Positions 34,892 to 42,630 of a stretch of DNA of 64,000 nt are shown piece by piece (within the stretch, counting starts at the first letter, position 1; each line of letters starts with the position of its first letter). The translations under genes and the position numbers were made by a program. The notes below the pieces were generated by a model. That model was not told the DNA's origin. It saw only the letters and a list, made by a program, of their open reading frames with translations, and did no database searches. Source of the DNA: Jeotgalibacillus salarius (lineage in GTDB: Bacteria; Bacillota; Bacilli; Bacillales; Jeotgalibacillaceae); NCBI RefSeq assembly GCF_004405125.1, contig NZ_SORX01000001.1:379780-443779 (forward strand), written 5' to 3'.

Positions 34892-35770
34892 ATGGGTCAG
34901 GAATCATATCAATTGAGTGTTCGTTATAAAGATTTCGAATATGCTGTTGCTGGCGATCGTGAATTTGTAGATGAACATGACATAGTTGTTCAGTCTTACC
35001 TTTCAAAAATGATGAAAGAGGATGTAAAACCTGGCCCTGGACGTCGCGGGAAAATTTCAAACACATTTGACATTGAAAAAACCACGTCACCCGCGCCTAA
35101 GCCTTTACCGCAATCACCCAATGGAGAAAAACCCGGCATTCAGAAATACCTTGAAAATCTTCCGCTGAACGCTGAATGGCAATTTACGCTTGCGATGGCC
35201 TATTATCTCACTCATTTTAAAAAGCAGCCTTCATTCACCGCAAAGATGGTCCGTAAACAATTCAGAGAAGCCCGTCATACTGTTCCAAACAATATTCATC
35301 TCAGTGTTCATACTTGTGTGAAAAAAGGGTATCTCCAGGAATCCGGTCAGCAGGATCTTCAGAAAATTTATGAATTGACAAATTCAGGACAGGCTTATAT
35401 TGACACAATCAACGCTGTTTTGCCTGAGGATGTAGAGTCTGAGCAGCCAGACACGCAATCCCCTGATGTGACTGAATTTAATCTGGATAATAACCCTGAT
35501 CCAAGACTGCTTGAGCGTGTTGAAGACCAGGCTCTTAGTATTTTATATATTTATATGAAAGAATTCGACCGTCCACATATGTCTGCCAAAGAAGTGTTTG
35601 ATGTGCTGAAAAAACATTTCGCTACTGATCATTCGTCGAAAGCGATTCAAATCGCACTCAGCCGGTCACGTCCTCTGGTTGAAAAGATCAAGCATGAAGG
35701 ACAAATGCATTACCAGCTGACGAGTAAAGGTATTGATCATATGGAAACATTGCTTAGTAATCAGGTATAA
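34892..35770 (+). CDS. Hypothetical protein with two winged-helix-like halves, 292 aa
   Basis: I do not recognise a family. The N-terminal 60 residues look beta-rich, and a Pro-rich linker follows. Then come two segments that resemble each other (about residues 97-175 and 207-288). Each has a helical start, an A-K-x-V/V-F-x-x-x-x-x-x-F helix, a variable turn and a closing Y-x-L-T-x-x-G. That closing pattern is typical of winged helix domains (MarR/PadR-like wing). It may bind nucleic acid or act as an adaptor; this is inference. AGGAGGCGG precedes the ATG and a terminator follows. Confidence 0.65.
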   Translation: MGQESYQLSVRYKDFEYAVAGDREFVDEHDIVVQSYLSKMMKEDVKPGPGRRGKISNTFDIEKTTSPAPKPLPQSPNGEKPGIQKYLENLPLNAEWQFTLAMAYYLTHFKKQPSFTAKMVRKQFREARHTVPNNIHLSVHTCVKKGYLQESGQQDLQKIYELTNSGQAYIDTINAVLPEDVESEQPDTQSPDVTEFNLDNNPDPRLLERVEDQALSILYIYMKEFDRPHMSAKEVFDVLKKHFATDHSSKAIQIALSRSRPLVEKIKHEGQMHYQLTSKGIDHMETLLSNQV

Positions 35771-35776
35771 CAAAAA

Positions 35777-35800
35777 AATCCCGGATGTGATCCGGGATTT
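35777..35800 (+). terminator. Terminator of the 292-aa gene
   Basis: AATCCCGGA and TCCGGGATT form the stem, followed by TTTTTTT. It also closes the convergent 41-aa gene. Confidence 0.88.
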
Positions 35801-35805
35801 TTTTG

Positions 35806-35931
35806 TTATACCTGTTCTCTTGTATTCATCTGTGAGGCAAGCCACTGGACCATTTGCTGCGGTGTCAGTTCTTCTTTTTGACCTTTTTCATGCGCTTTTT
35901 TTAGAATTTCAGATAGGTTAATCTGTTCCAT
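35806..35931 (-). CDS. Small hypothetical protein, 41 aa
   Basis: The frame encodes M-E-Q-I-N-L-S-E-I-L-K-K-A and ends R-E-Q-V. It is amphipathic and helical by eye. GGAG lies 10 nt before the ATG. It ends against the shared terminator of the 292-aa gene. Function is unknown. Confidence 0.5.
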   Translation of the reverse strand: MEQINLSEILKKAHEKGQKEELTPQQMVQWLASQMNTREQV

Positions 35932-35965
35932 TTATGTATCGCTCCATTTAGTGTTTTCCTGTATA

Positions 35966-36415
35966 TTACCTCCTTTCCTTCCAGACTAAACCAGACCAAA
36001 TGACCATTTCTTCACCAGGTAACAACGGCTTACTTCTGGCAAGCACTGGTCGTGAGTAGTTAAAGGCATAGGTAAGGGCACTGCTTAATGAGCGATGACA
36101 ATAGATTTCCTGCTGCGGGAAAGTAAAACTGATTGTTCGTGTGACGATGTTACATGAGATCATTACGTTGAAGGACGATTTTCCGCGAAGTGTGATAATG
36201 AAGTTAGATTGTTGTGGCACTGATCTTTGTTCATAAAATTGGCATGCTTCAATAAAAACTTTTCTTTCACTGTAAAAAAGATGGTGCAGCTGCCTGAAGA
36301 AGTTATAGTGAGGCAGCCGTTCAAAGTCCTGAACCGCTTCATATTCGAGAAAATCCTTCAGAATCGTATTCAAATTTTGCGGCAGCTTGTCAAAACGAAA
36401 TGTGTATTGATTCAT
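35966..36415 (-). CDS. Hypothetical protein, 149 aa
   Basis: I do not recognise this soluble protein. It has an aromatic-rich helical N-terminal half and a beta-rich C-terminal half. The ATG at 36415 is preceded by GGAGG at 6 nt. It lies between two small minus-strand genes (35806 and 36510) and may be co-transcribed with them. Confidence 0.65.
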   Translation of the reverse strand: MNQYTFRFDKLPQNLNTILKDFLEYEAVQDFERLPHYNFFRQLHHLFYSERKVFIEACQFYEQRSVPQQSNFIITLRGKSSFNVMISCNIVTRTISFTFPQQEIYCHRSLSSALTYAFNYSRPVLARSKPLLPGEEMVIWSGLVWKERR

Positions 36416-36509
36416 AAAATCCTCCAAAATTCATGATAGCAGCTTCTACAATGGCACTCCGTATCAATGCGGGAGCTGTGATTTTATGAAATGACCCTGT
36501 GTTTTCTAT

Positions 36510-36644
36510 TTATTCATTACTTGTTTGTACGAATTGTTCTTTCACCCATTCAAGAAATTCTTTTTCCTCCGGCTTCAATGCTCTGGACAGTTTTTCCTCA
36601 AAATCAATACTTGTGTGCTGTACCCAATTCTGAAAAGTATCCAC
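36510..36644 (-). CDS. Small hypothetical protein, 44 aa
   Basis: It starts at GTG nine nt after GGAGG and encodes a short, acidic, helical protein (M-D-T-F-Q-N-W-V-Q-H ... F-V-Q-T-S-N-E). It is divergent from the XRE regulator at 36821, with the paired operator-like repeats between them. It could be a target of that regulator; whether it is a partner protein is unknown. Confidence 0.55.
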   Translation of the reverse strand: MDTFQNWVQHTSIDFEEKLSRALKPEEKEFLEWVKEQFVQTSNE

Positions 36645-36713
36645 TTACACATCCTCCAATTATCAGAAAATTACTAATTTATTGTATTTTATTATTTAGG
36701 ATTATATCAAATA

Positions 36714-36755
36714 ATCAACAATATGTTAATGCTTTTAAGTCAACATATTGTTGAT
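36714..36755. promoter_or_regulatory. Long inverted repeat, likely XRE operator pair
   Basis: ATCAACAATATGTT (36714-36727) and AACATATTGTTGAT (36742-36755) are perfect 14-nt arms separated by 14 nt. Each arm is itself nearly palindromic (CAACA-n-TATTGTTG), so there are two operator-like sites centred 28 bp apart. They lie between the divergent 44-aa gene and the XRE gene. Confidence 0.65.
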
Positions 36756-36820
36756 ATTTACATTTAATTGGACAGAGACCGATATTGTAAATGTATTCAG
36801 GACTGAAGAAGGTGAATACA

Positions 36821-37240
36821 TTGTCTTTAGCACATGTTTTAAAGTATTACCGTGAAGAAGTTGTTCAGATTTCCCAAAGAAGTGCAGCTTATCTGTTAAA
36901 TATTCAGTCTGCCACCTTATCCAATTATGAAAAAGGTACCAGGCAGATTCCGATCGACACCCTGCGGAAAATGAAAGATATCTACCATATTGATAATGAC
37001 ACGTTCATGGCCATGGTTTTATATGAAACGACTGATCCTAAAATGATTAAAGAATCTAAGTTTGAACTTTCACAAAAAGCATTAAAAGCCGAAGATCAGC
37101 AGCTGTTGGAGTTTTTGAGAAAGCACCCTTCTTTAATGAATGAACTGCGCATTCTCTTACACTCATCTCCTGCCAAACAAAAATCCCGCATTGAGACATT
37201 AGTAGATTTCCTTAAAGTTGCTAAAAAGGGTACTTATTAA
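36821..37240 (+). CDS. XRE-family transcriptional regulator
   Basis: The product is 139 aa if it starts at the TTG at 36821, which has AGAAGGTG 6 nt upstream; an ATG ten codons earlier (36791) is open but has only a weak site. The N-terminal helix-turn-helix (about residues 1-60 of the short form) contains S-A-T-L-S-N-Y-E-K-G-T-R, the usual XRE recognition helix. The C-terminal part is helical and probably dimerises. The strong inverted repeat just upstream is its likely operator, so autoregulation is expected. A terminator follows immediately. Confidence 0.8.
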   Translation: MSLAHVLKYYREEVVQISQRSAAYLLNIQSATLSNYEKGTRQIPIDTLRKMKDIYHIDNDTFMAMVLYETTDPKMIKESKFELSQKALKAEDQQLLEFLRKHPSLMNELRILLHSSPAKQKSRIETLVDFLKVAKKGTY

Positions 37241-37267
37241 AAAGAGCGGCATTTGCTGCTCTTTTTT
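37241..37267 (+). terminator. Terminator of the XRE gene
   Basis: AAAGAGC and GCTCTTT pair with an inner GC step and are followed by TTT. Confidence 0.75.
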
Positions 37268-37466
37268 ATTTATATCGTGTATGTGCAAACATCTCACGCC
37301 CAGTGCTACGATCATCCACTCTCATTAAATGCTAAAAAGTATAGTGCTTTAGACATCTAGATTTTTCTCACTATTACAACATTTAATTTCAAATTACTTC
37401 AAGCAGTGACAAGATCAGTGTTTTTCTTTACAATAGAATAAGTGAGTATTTTTGGGAGGTTTGAAG

Positions 37467-38132
37467 ATGCGGTACGGATTACGCGAGGGATTGAAAGACC
37501 CTGGCAGAATGATAGATTTCGTGTTGGGCAGCGATGCTGTTTTACATATAAAACGTTATATTACTGCTGTTTTTATAGCAGGTTTACTTATTTTCGGCTT
37601 TGGTGCGGTGATCGGTATGGGCACGCAGGAGTGGGCCGGAAATTTTGTTTTGTTCTATGGACTTGAATATGACCTTCAGCGCTTTTATTTCTTTTTAGGT
37701 AAATTAGTCCAGGGATTACTGTATGTGAGTATCGTGCTATTTTTACCGGCTGTTTTCTACTGGCTGATGGGGAAAGAAGTCCGCTTTAAACAGGCGCTGG
37801 CACTTTCACTGTTTCCTGTTATAATTCTGCTTTTAGAACAATTAAGCTATATTGTACTGATGGCCTGGCAGGGAATTGACTGGTACTCTTCCCCGTTTTC
37901 ATGGGGTGTGATTGGTCAGCTGTTCATTGATCAGGCATGGCTGGTTTACTTCCTCGGCGCTATTTCACTGTTTAAGTTCTGGGTTGTTTACTGGCAGTTT
38001 ATGATCTTGCGCAGTATTACAACGCTTAAATGGTGGGCAGCATTTTTAATTATTTTAGGTTTAAATATATTGTTCTGGACGGCAACAGCTGCACTTGAGT
38101 GGCTGCCATTCTATCAGTATTTATTTTTATAA
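37467..38132 (+). CDS. Yip1-like membrane protein (YknW-like)
   Basis: The 221-aa protein has five to six hydrophobic helices and a short cytoplasmic N-terminus (D-P-G-R-M-I-D-F). That pattern fits Yip1-family proteins such as B. subtilis YknW. YknW helps assemble the YknXYZ efflux complex. Here the next gene, 15 nt on, encodes a YknX/HlyD-like adaptor, which supports the match, but no ABC transporter genes follow. The ATG has GGGAGG upstream. Confidence 0.65.
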   Translation: MRYGLREGLKDPGRMIDFVLGSDAVLHIKRYITAVFIAGLLIFGFGAVIGMGTQEWAGNFVLFYGLEYDLQRFYFFLGKLVQGLLYVSIVLFLPAVFYWLMGKEVRFKQALALSLFPVIILLLEQLSYIVLMAWQGIDWYSSPFSWGVIGQLFIDQAWLVYFLGAISLFKFWVVYWQFMILRSITTLKWWAAFLIILGLNILFWTATAALEWLPFYQYLFL

Positions 38133-38147
38133 GGGAGGCTGGCAATT

Positions 38148-39434
38148 GTGAGTAAACGAAGCAAATGGCTGATCGGCATTCTCGCGGTAATTTTTGCCGG
38201 CGTGAACCTTTATTTGATCAAACAGGATGAATTGCTTGTAGATCGAACATCGATTGTTCATGATCAGAAAATGGCTCAAAGCGAGCTGGTCGAAGAAGTC
38301 ATGGTAAAGAATGGCGTTGTGCACACTGCGCTTGAAGAACGGGTTTATTTTTCTGAACAGCTCGGGATGTTTACAAGATTTTTAGTAGAAGAAGGCGATC
38401 AGGTATCACCTGGAACGCCTCTTTATGAATATACAGTGTCAGATTTAGAGGAGCAGCGTCTTGTGTTTGAATCAGAAATTGAGCAGATTGATGATGAAAT
38501 TTCGGCTGTGGAATCTTATATTACTGAGCTTGATACCATTGAGCGTCAGATTTCATCAACAACCTCTTCATCTTCAGCAAATGCTGCTAATGCAACGCCG
38601 ACGAGTTCATTGGATGATGAAGAACTGCTTGTGACAATAGAGCTTGAGGTTGGAATTGATGTATCAGATGCAACAGTTGAGCAGACAAGGGCACTGGTTG
38701 AGCAGCAGATTGGCCAGCAGGAAGCACAGGTTGAAAGGCTGGAAGCTGAGCGTGATAAGTACGAACGTTTGGCTGATGGACTTGAAGACAGCCCTGTTGT
38801 GACGGTTGAAAGTGAATTCACCGGCCAGGTTGCGCGGCTTGCAGAAGATATCAGTCACCCGCTCATTACGATTTACACAGATTCACTTGCTTCACGTTCT
38901 AAACTGACCGATGAAGAAGCAAAATTGGTGACTGAAGGAATGGAAGCCCGCGTTGCTTCACCGGTTGCCGAATCAATCGGTGATGGTGTTGTCGCTTCGA
39001 ATCCTTTATTGCCTGAGCAGGAGCCTGCTTTAGATAAGAAAAGTATGTATCCTGTAAATATCGATTTACTGACAGCCACTCAGGACTGGTTTATCGGTCA
39101 GCACGTGGTGAACGAAATCGTGCTTGAAGCTGCGCCGAATGCGGTTACAATGCCGGTGATTGGACTGGACATTTCAAAGGTTTATGTACTGAACGCAATG
39201 GGCATTGTTGAACCGAGAATTGTCGAAATCGGCATCCTCGACGGCGATCGCCAGCAGATCCTGAGCGGCCTTGAGCCAGGCGAATGGGTCACGGTTGATC
39301 CCGAACAGATTGAGCGTACGGCTATGCCTTACATCACGCCAATGACGATTGAGCGCCTGACGTTTGATAACTTAGGTTACACGGAAAAGCGTACGAACTG
39401 GAAATATGTACTGCTCGGCGTATTGCCGAATTGA
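38148..39434 (+). CDS. HlyD/YknX-like membrane fusion protein
   Basis: The 428-aa protein has one N-terminal membrane anchor, two lipoyl-like segments (about residues 70-100 and 225-245) flanking a long coiled coil (about 105-215), and C-terminal beta domains. This is the layout of periplasmic adaptor or membrane fusion proteins. In B. subtilis YknX works with YknW and the ABC pair YknYZ. The transporter is missing here, so the pair either uses a partner elsewhere or has another role. A terminator follows. Confidence 0.75.
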   Translation: MSKRSKWLIGILAVIFAGVNLYLIKQDELLVDRTSIVHDQKMAQSELVEEVMVKNGVVHTALEERVYFSEQLGMFTRFLVEEGDQVSPGTPLYEYTVSDLEEQRLVFESEIEQIDDEISAVESYITELDTIERQISSTTSSSSANAANATPTSSLDDEELLVTIELEVGIDVSDATVEQTRALVEQQIGQQEAQVERLEAERDKYERLADGLEDSPVVTVESEFTGQVARLAEDISHPLITIYTDSLASRSKLTDEEAKLVTEGMEARVASPVAESIGDGVVASNPLLPEQEPALDKKSMYPVNIDLLTATQDWFIGQHVVNEIVLEAAPNAVTMPVIGLDISKVYVLNAMGIVEPRIVEIGILDGDRQQILSGLEPGEWVTVDPEQIERTAMPYITPMTIERLTFDNLGYTEKRTNWKYVLLGVLPN

Positions 39435-39440
39435 TTAAAG

Positions 39441-39467
39441 AGCCCTGCTGATGCGGGGCTTTTTTTG
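39441..39467 (+). terminator. Terminator of the YknWX-like operon
   Basis: AGCCCTGC and GCGGGGCT pair around TGAT and are followed by TTTTTT. Confidence 0.85.
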
Positions 39468-39575
39468 GTTTAATTTTGATGCACTTAGGTAACTAGAGGC
39501 CTGTTTCCAAAGTGCATGCAGGGCCAGGGGCGCGTTAGGCGCGTCGGACCAGTGGCGAGGACGCCGGACGAGCGA

Positions 39576-39744
39576 GCGGAATTGGTTCACCACTGTCTTT
39601 TTTTGAATCATCTCTGCTGTTTATTGGCTCACCTCCTTCCATAATTGAATCACCGATTGGAGGAGGCTGCTTTATTGGCTCATCTCCAGTCATATTTGTA
39701 TCACCTCTTCGCGTAATTGAATCACATCGCACATTTATTGGCCG
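39576..39744. repeat. 169-bp direct repeat, left copy
   Basis: This copy is identical in length to 40810-40978 and differs at about 12 of 169 positions (about 93% identity), with no gaps. Both start GCGGAATTGGTTCACC and end ATTGGCCG. Within each copy a short word recurs every 20-28 nt (minus strand: GGTGA-n-n-CAA-T/A), for example GGTGAGCCAATAA and GGTGATTCAATTA. A GC-rich stretch (39520-39580) precedes this copy. Confidence 0.85.
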
Positions 39745-39803
39745 CACGCTATCCTTGCCCTTCAAGCACTTGGGAACCCGAAAAGCGGTGTACTTTTCAA
39801 CTT

Positions 39804-40769
39804 CTATTCAAGAATCTTGTTTTTTCGATAGTATTTTGTCCCCTTTGTTACACCAGTCTTTTGCAAATTTGCTTTTATTGCAATTCTGGTTATAGATTGT
39901 TTTGAAAAGTCTCCCAGAAATTTTCTCAGTTCTTTGTTTCCAATACCCTCTCCCAACAGCATAAAGGCTTCTTCAATCGCTTGCTCAATAATATGAAAAC
40001 CTTCGCAAGAACAGTTCGTGCAGTAACATTTTGTACTTCTTCTCTTAACTGTGAACTGTTCACAGGAAGGGCAGGAAATCCCCTTAATCAAACTGCTGAC
40101 TGAGAAATCAAAACGTTTAAACCAATCAACATCAAGTTCTTCATGACTTGCGACCATCAGATTGGCTAGTGCTCTGATCTGGGTTAATGAGTATTTTTTT
40201 GAAGATAATGCAGCGAGCTCGTCGTTTACTACGAAGGGAATTGCAGAAGATGGATGAACATTTTTTAAAAGCTCCACGGATTCTGCTTTTAAAATCGTCC
40301 GCGGATTGCTCATAATGATTAATGGAATAATAGGGATTTTTAATTTAAATTCTCTTTTAATCCATCTTTCAAGGTTGTCTTTTTGCATGTTAACTTGCGT
40401 ATGGAAACTCTTTTGTGCTTTTGTTTCATTATTTAATGTTTTTATTACCTGTTCATATGAAGACCTAAGTTCCAGTGTGCCGATCATATTTTTAATTTCA
40501 AGAATAATAATGGCTTTGTGATAAATCAGCACAGTATCAATTTGAAAAATGAAAGTGCCATTCTTCAAACGCAGATTATGCAATACCAATGGAGGTGGAT
40601 CTAAATAAGAAATATAGTAGTCAGTACTTTGTTCACCTTTAAAACCAGCTATTTGTTTGTATAATTCTTCATCAACCAACTGTTTTTTCGGATGGAAATC
40701 AGACATTCTTTTTGCTATACATTGCAATTTCTTAATATGAATTGGCATATCGCGATGCTTTATGATCAT
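39804..40769 (-). CDS. NERD domain nuclease-related protein
   Basis: The 321-aa protein has an N-terminal NERD domain (about residues 40-160). The nuclease-like core is visible: G-E-Q-S-T-D-Y, Q-I-D-T-V-L-I and L-E-I-K-N, matching the E, D and E-x-K positions. It then has a middle region and a four-cysteine zinc-ribbon-like motif (C-P-S-C ... C-Y-C-T-N-C). NERD domains are predicted DNA-processing nucleases of unclear role. The gene is alone and lies exactly between the two 169-bp direct repeats, which suggests it arrived or was duplicated as a unit with them. Confidence 0.85.
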   Translation of the reverse strand: MIIKHRDMPIHIKKLQCIAKRMSDFHPKKQLVDEELYKQIAGFKGEQSTDYYISYLDPPPLVLHNLRLKNGTFIFQIDTVLIYHKAIIILEIKNMIGTLELRSSYEQVIKTLNNETKAQKSFHTQVNMQKDNLERWIKREFKLKIPIIPLIIMSNPRTILKAESVELLKNVHPSSAIPFVVNDELAALSSKKYSLTQIRALANLMVASHEELDVDWFKRFDFSVSSLIKGISCPSCEQFTVKRRSTKCYCTNCSCEGFHIIEQAIEEAFMLLGEGIGNKELRKFLGDFSKQSITRIAIKANLQKTGVTKGTKYYRKNKILE

Positions 40770-40809
40770 AGTTTTCCTCTATTCTGTTTTAAAGTTTATG
40801 TGGTGAGAG

Positions 40810-40978
40810 GCGGAATTGGTTCACCTCTCTCTTTTTTTGAATCATCTCTGCTGTTTATTGGCTCACCTCCTTCAATAATTGAATCATCGACTGGAGGAGG
40901 CTGCTTTTTTGGCTCACCTCCAGTCATATTTGTATCACCTCTTCGCGTAATTGAATCACCTCCCGCTATTATTGGCCG
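40810..40978. repeat. 169-bp direct repeat, right copy
   Basis: This is the partner of 39576-39744. On the minus strand both copies stay open in the same frame and would encode repeating G-D-S-I / G-E-P-I / G-D-T-N-M phrases. This copy has no start codon and no ribosome-binding site, so it may not be translated. Confidence 0.85.
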
Positions 40979-41091
40979 GACGGACGCCCCCGTTGCCTTA
41001 AATCTAAATACAGGCCCGCCCCCCTTCGTTTTTCTCCAAAAGTACGTTATAATTAAGGATACGTTTTTTTTCGAAAAGGTGGAGATGGTGA

Positions 41092-42630
41092 ATGCAGACT
41101 CAATTGCTCGCAGATGGAATGGAACGGCTTGAGCAGCGACTGTTCAGGCAGTTTTCGCCTGCTGATCAGACAGATGAACGCCTTGTGCAAAAGGGATTAT
41201 TTTTATACAGACAGGGCACTGTGTATGAGATGGGGTTTGATGCGAACAATCAGATGCTGAAGGCGAAAGTGCGGGATGTTCATGGGGTGAGTGTGCGTAT
41301 TTCACTAAATCCTGATAAAGGAAGCAGCTGCAGCTGTCCTGAGGAGCCCTGGTGCCGTCACAGAATGGCGGTGTTTTTCAAATTTTATCAGGAGAATGCC
41401 AGTGTCAGTCAGTGGATTCAGTCATGGCGAAATCAGAAGCAGGATGCAGTGGTGAGAGCGAACAAATCTCCTGAAACATGGCGCAGACTTGCTGAAGATA
41501 CGGCTGCAGCGATTCCTGCTGAAAGTATTGTTCAAAATCCATACTTACTGGAGCACTATATCCTGGCAGGGTATCGCAAATTTCAAAAAAATGCACCTGT
41601 CGAAAAGGAATGGGTTCCTTTATATATGATGTATGTGTCATTTTACTATTACAACCGGCTGGCTGAGATGTTTGCAGGCAATCAGGCAGCAGATATCACC
41701 CGTGCGCTTGAAACGATCATGGAGTCCATGCAAAAAGCTGTTTATGATCTTGCTGTCTACGCAGCTCCGTTTTCATTCGATCCTTTTTTAAAAGGACTGA
41801 AGCGCGATACTGCTAAACTTCTTGAAAGAAAAGATCCGCTCAGTTTTTCAATCTATGGGATGATGTGGTTCCAGCTATTCACAAAACGAGCTGAACGTGA
41901 GCAGGAAGCTGAACGTCTGGCTAAAGACGGGCATTCTGAAGAAACACAGCTGGCAAAGACTGTTTTCTCGCTGCTGCGCAATGATACTGACTTTGAAAGT
42001 CAGTTTGCAAATTCTTCAGAGCTGGCGGTTCCTCACGCTGTTCAATGGCTTGAGTGGCTGCTGCGCGAGGATGAAATAGATCTATCAGTCCGTGTACTAG
42101 CAGCCATGCAGAAAAAGCTTGATCTCTATTTAGAAAGAATGGAAAATCATTCAGATCAGCGTTCATTTTCGTTATGGCTGATTCACAAAATAGAAGGTGA
42201 ACAGCTCAGATTGCATGCGCCTGATGTGACGATCAAATTATACGAAAAGCTGCTGCCTTACAGTGCGCGTCATTTAGGCGCTGTGATGCTTGATGCCGGT
42301 AAATATAAAGAGTGGGTCGAGCTCGTGCATTGGGTGGACTTTTCACCCGAGGAGCTTGAAGCAGCCGGATTAAAAAAACTGATGGAGCGCAAGCCCGAGT
42401 TTGCGGCTCCGCTGCTTCATCAGTGGGTGGAAAGCTTAATTCAGAAAAAACAGCGCGAAACGTATAAAAAAGCGGTGCGCTATTTAAAGAAATTAAAAAA
42501 GATTTATCAGGGAATGAATGAAGAACCGCGCTTTGAGCTTTATATGGACCAGCTGATGAGTCGCTATAAGCGGCTGCGGGCATTTAGAGAAGAATGCGAA
42601 AGGGGGAAACTGATTCATGGAAAAGATTGA
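41092..42630 (+). CDS. ywqB: SWIM zinc finger protein (YwqB-like)
   Basis: The 512-aa protein carries a SWIM zinc-binding motif near residues 82-95 (C-S-C-P-E-E-P-W-C-R-H, the C-x-C-x(n)-C-x-H form). A long helical region follows with no other recognised domain. SWIM proteins often accompany SNF2 ATPases. The next gene is such an ATPase, overlapping by 14 nt, as in the B. subtilis ywqB-ywqA pair. GGTGGAGATGGTG precedes the ATG and TATAAT lies at 41048-41053. Confidence 0.88.
   Translation: MQTQLLADGMERLEQRLFRQFSPADQTDERLVQKGLFLYRQGTVYEMGFDANNQMLKAKVRDVHGVSVRISLNPDKGSSCSCPEEPWCRHRMAVFFKFYQENASVSQWIQSWRNQKQDAVVRANKSPETWRRLAEDTAAAIPAESIVQNPYLLEHYILAGYRKFQKNAPVEKEWVPLYMMYVSFYYYNRLAEMFAGNQAADITRALETIMESMQKAVYDLAVYAAPFSFDPFLKGLKRDTAKLLERKDPLSFSIYGMMWFQLFTKRAEREQEAERLAKDGHSEETQLAKTVFSLLRNDTDFESQFANSSELAVPHAVQWLEWLLREDEIDLSVRVLAAMQKKLDLYLERMENHSDQRSFSLWLIHKIEGEQLRLHAPDVTIKLYEKLLPYSARHLGAVMLDAGKYKEWVELVHWVDFSPEELEAAGLKKLMERKPEFAAPLLHQWVESLIQKKQRETYKKAVRYLKKLKKIYQGMNEEPRFELYMDQLMSRYKRLRAFREECERGKLIHGKD

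Noticed and set aside
35806-36644. The 41-aa and 44-aa proteins as SinI-like antirepressors of the nearby XRE protein
   Set aside because: They lack the conserved SinI dimerisation pattern; any regulatory partnership would be guesswork.
39576-40978. Repeats around the NERD gene as a CRISPR-like array
   Set aside because: There are only two long direct copies with a gene between them and no regular spacers.
40692-41132. A plus-strand frame through the right 169-bp repeat
   Set aside because: It runs antisense to the NERD gene start, overlaps the ywqB start out of frame and has no ribosome-binding site.
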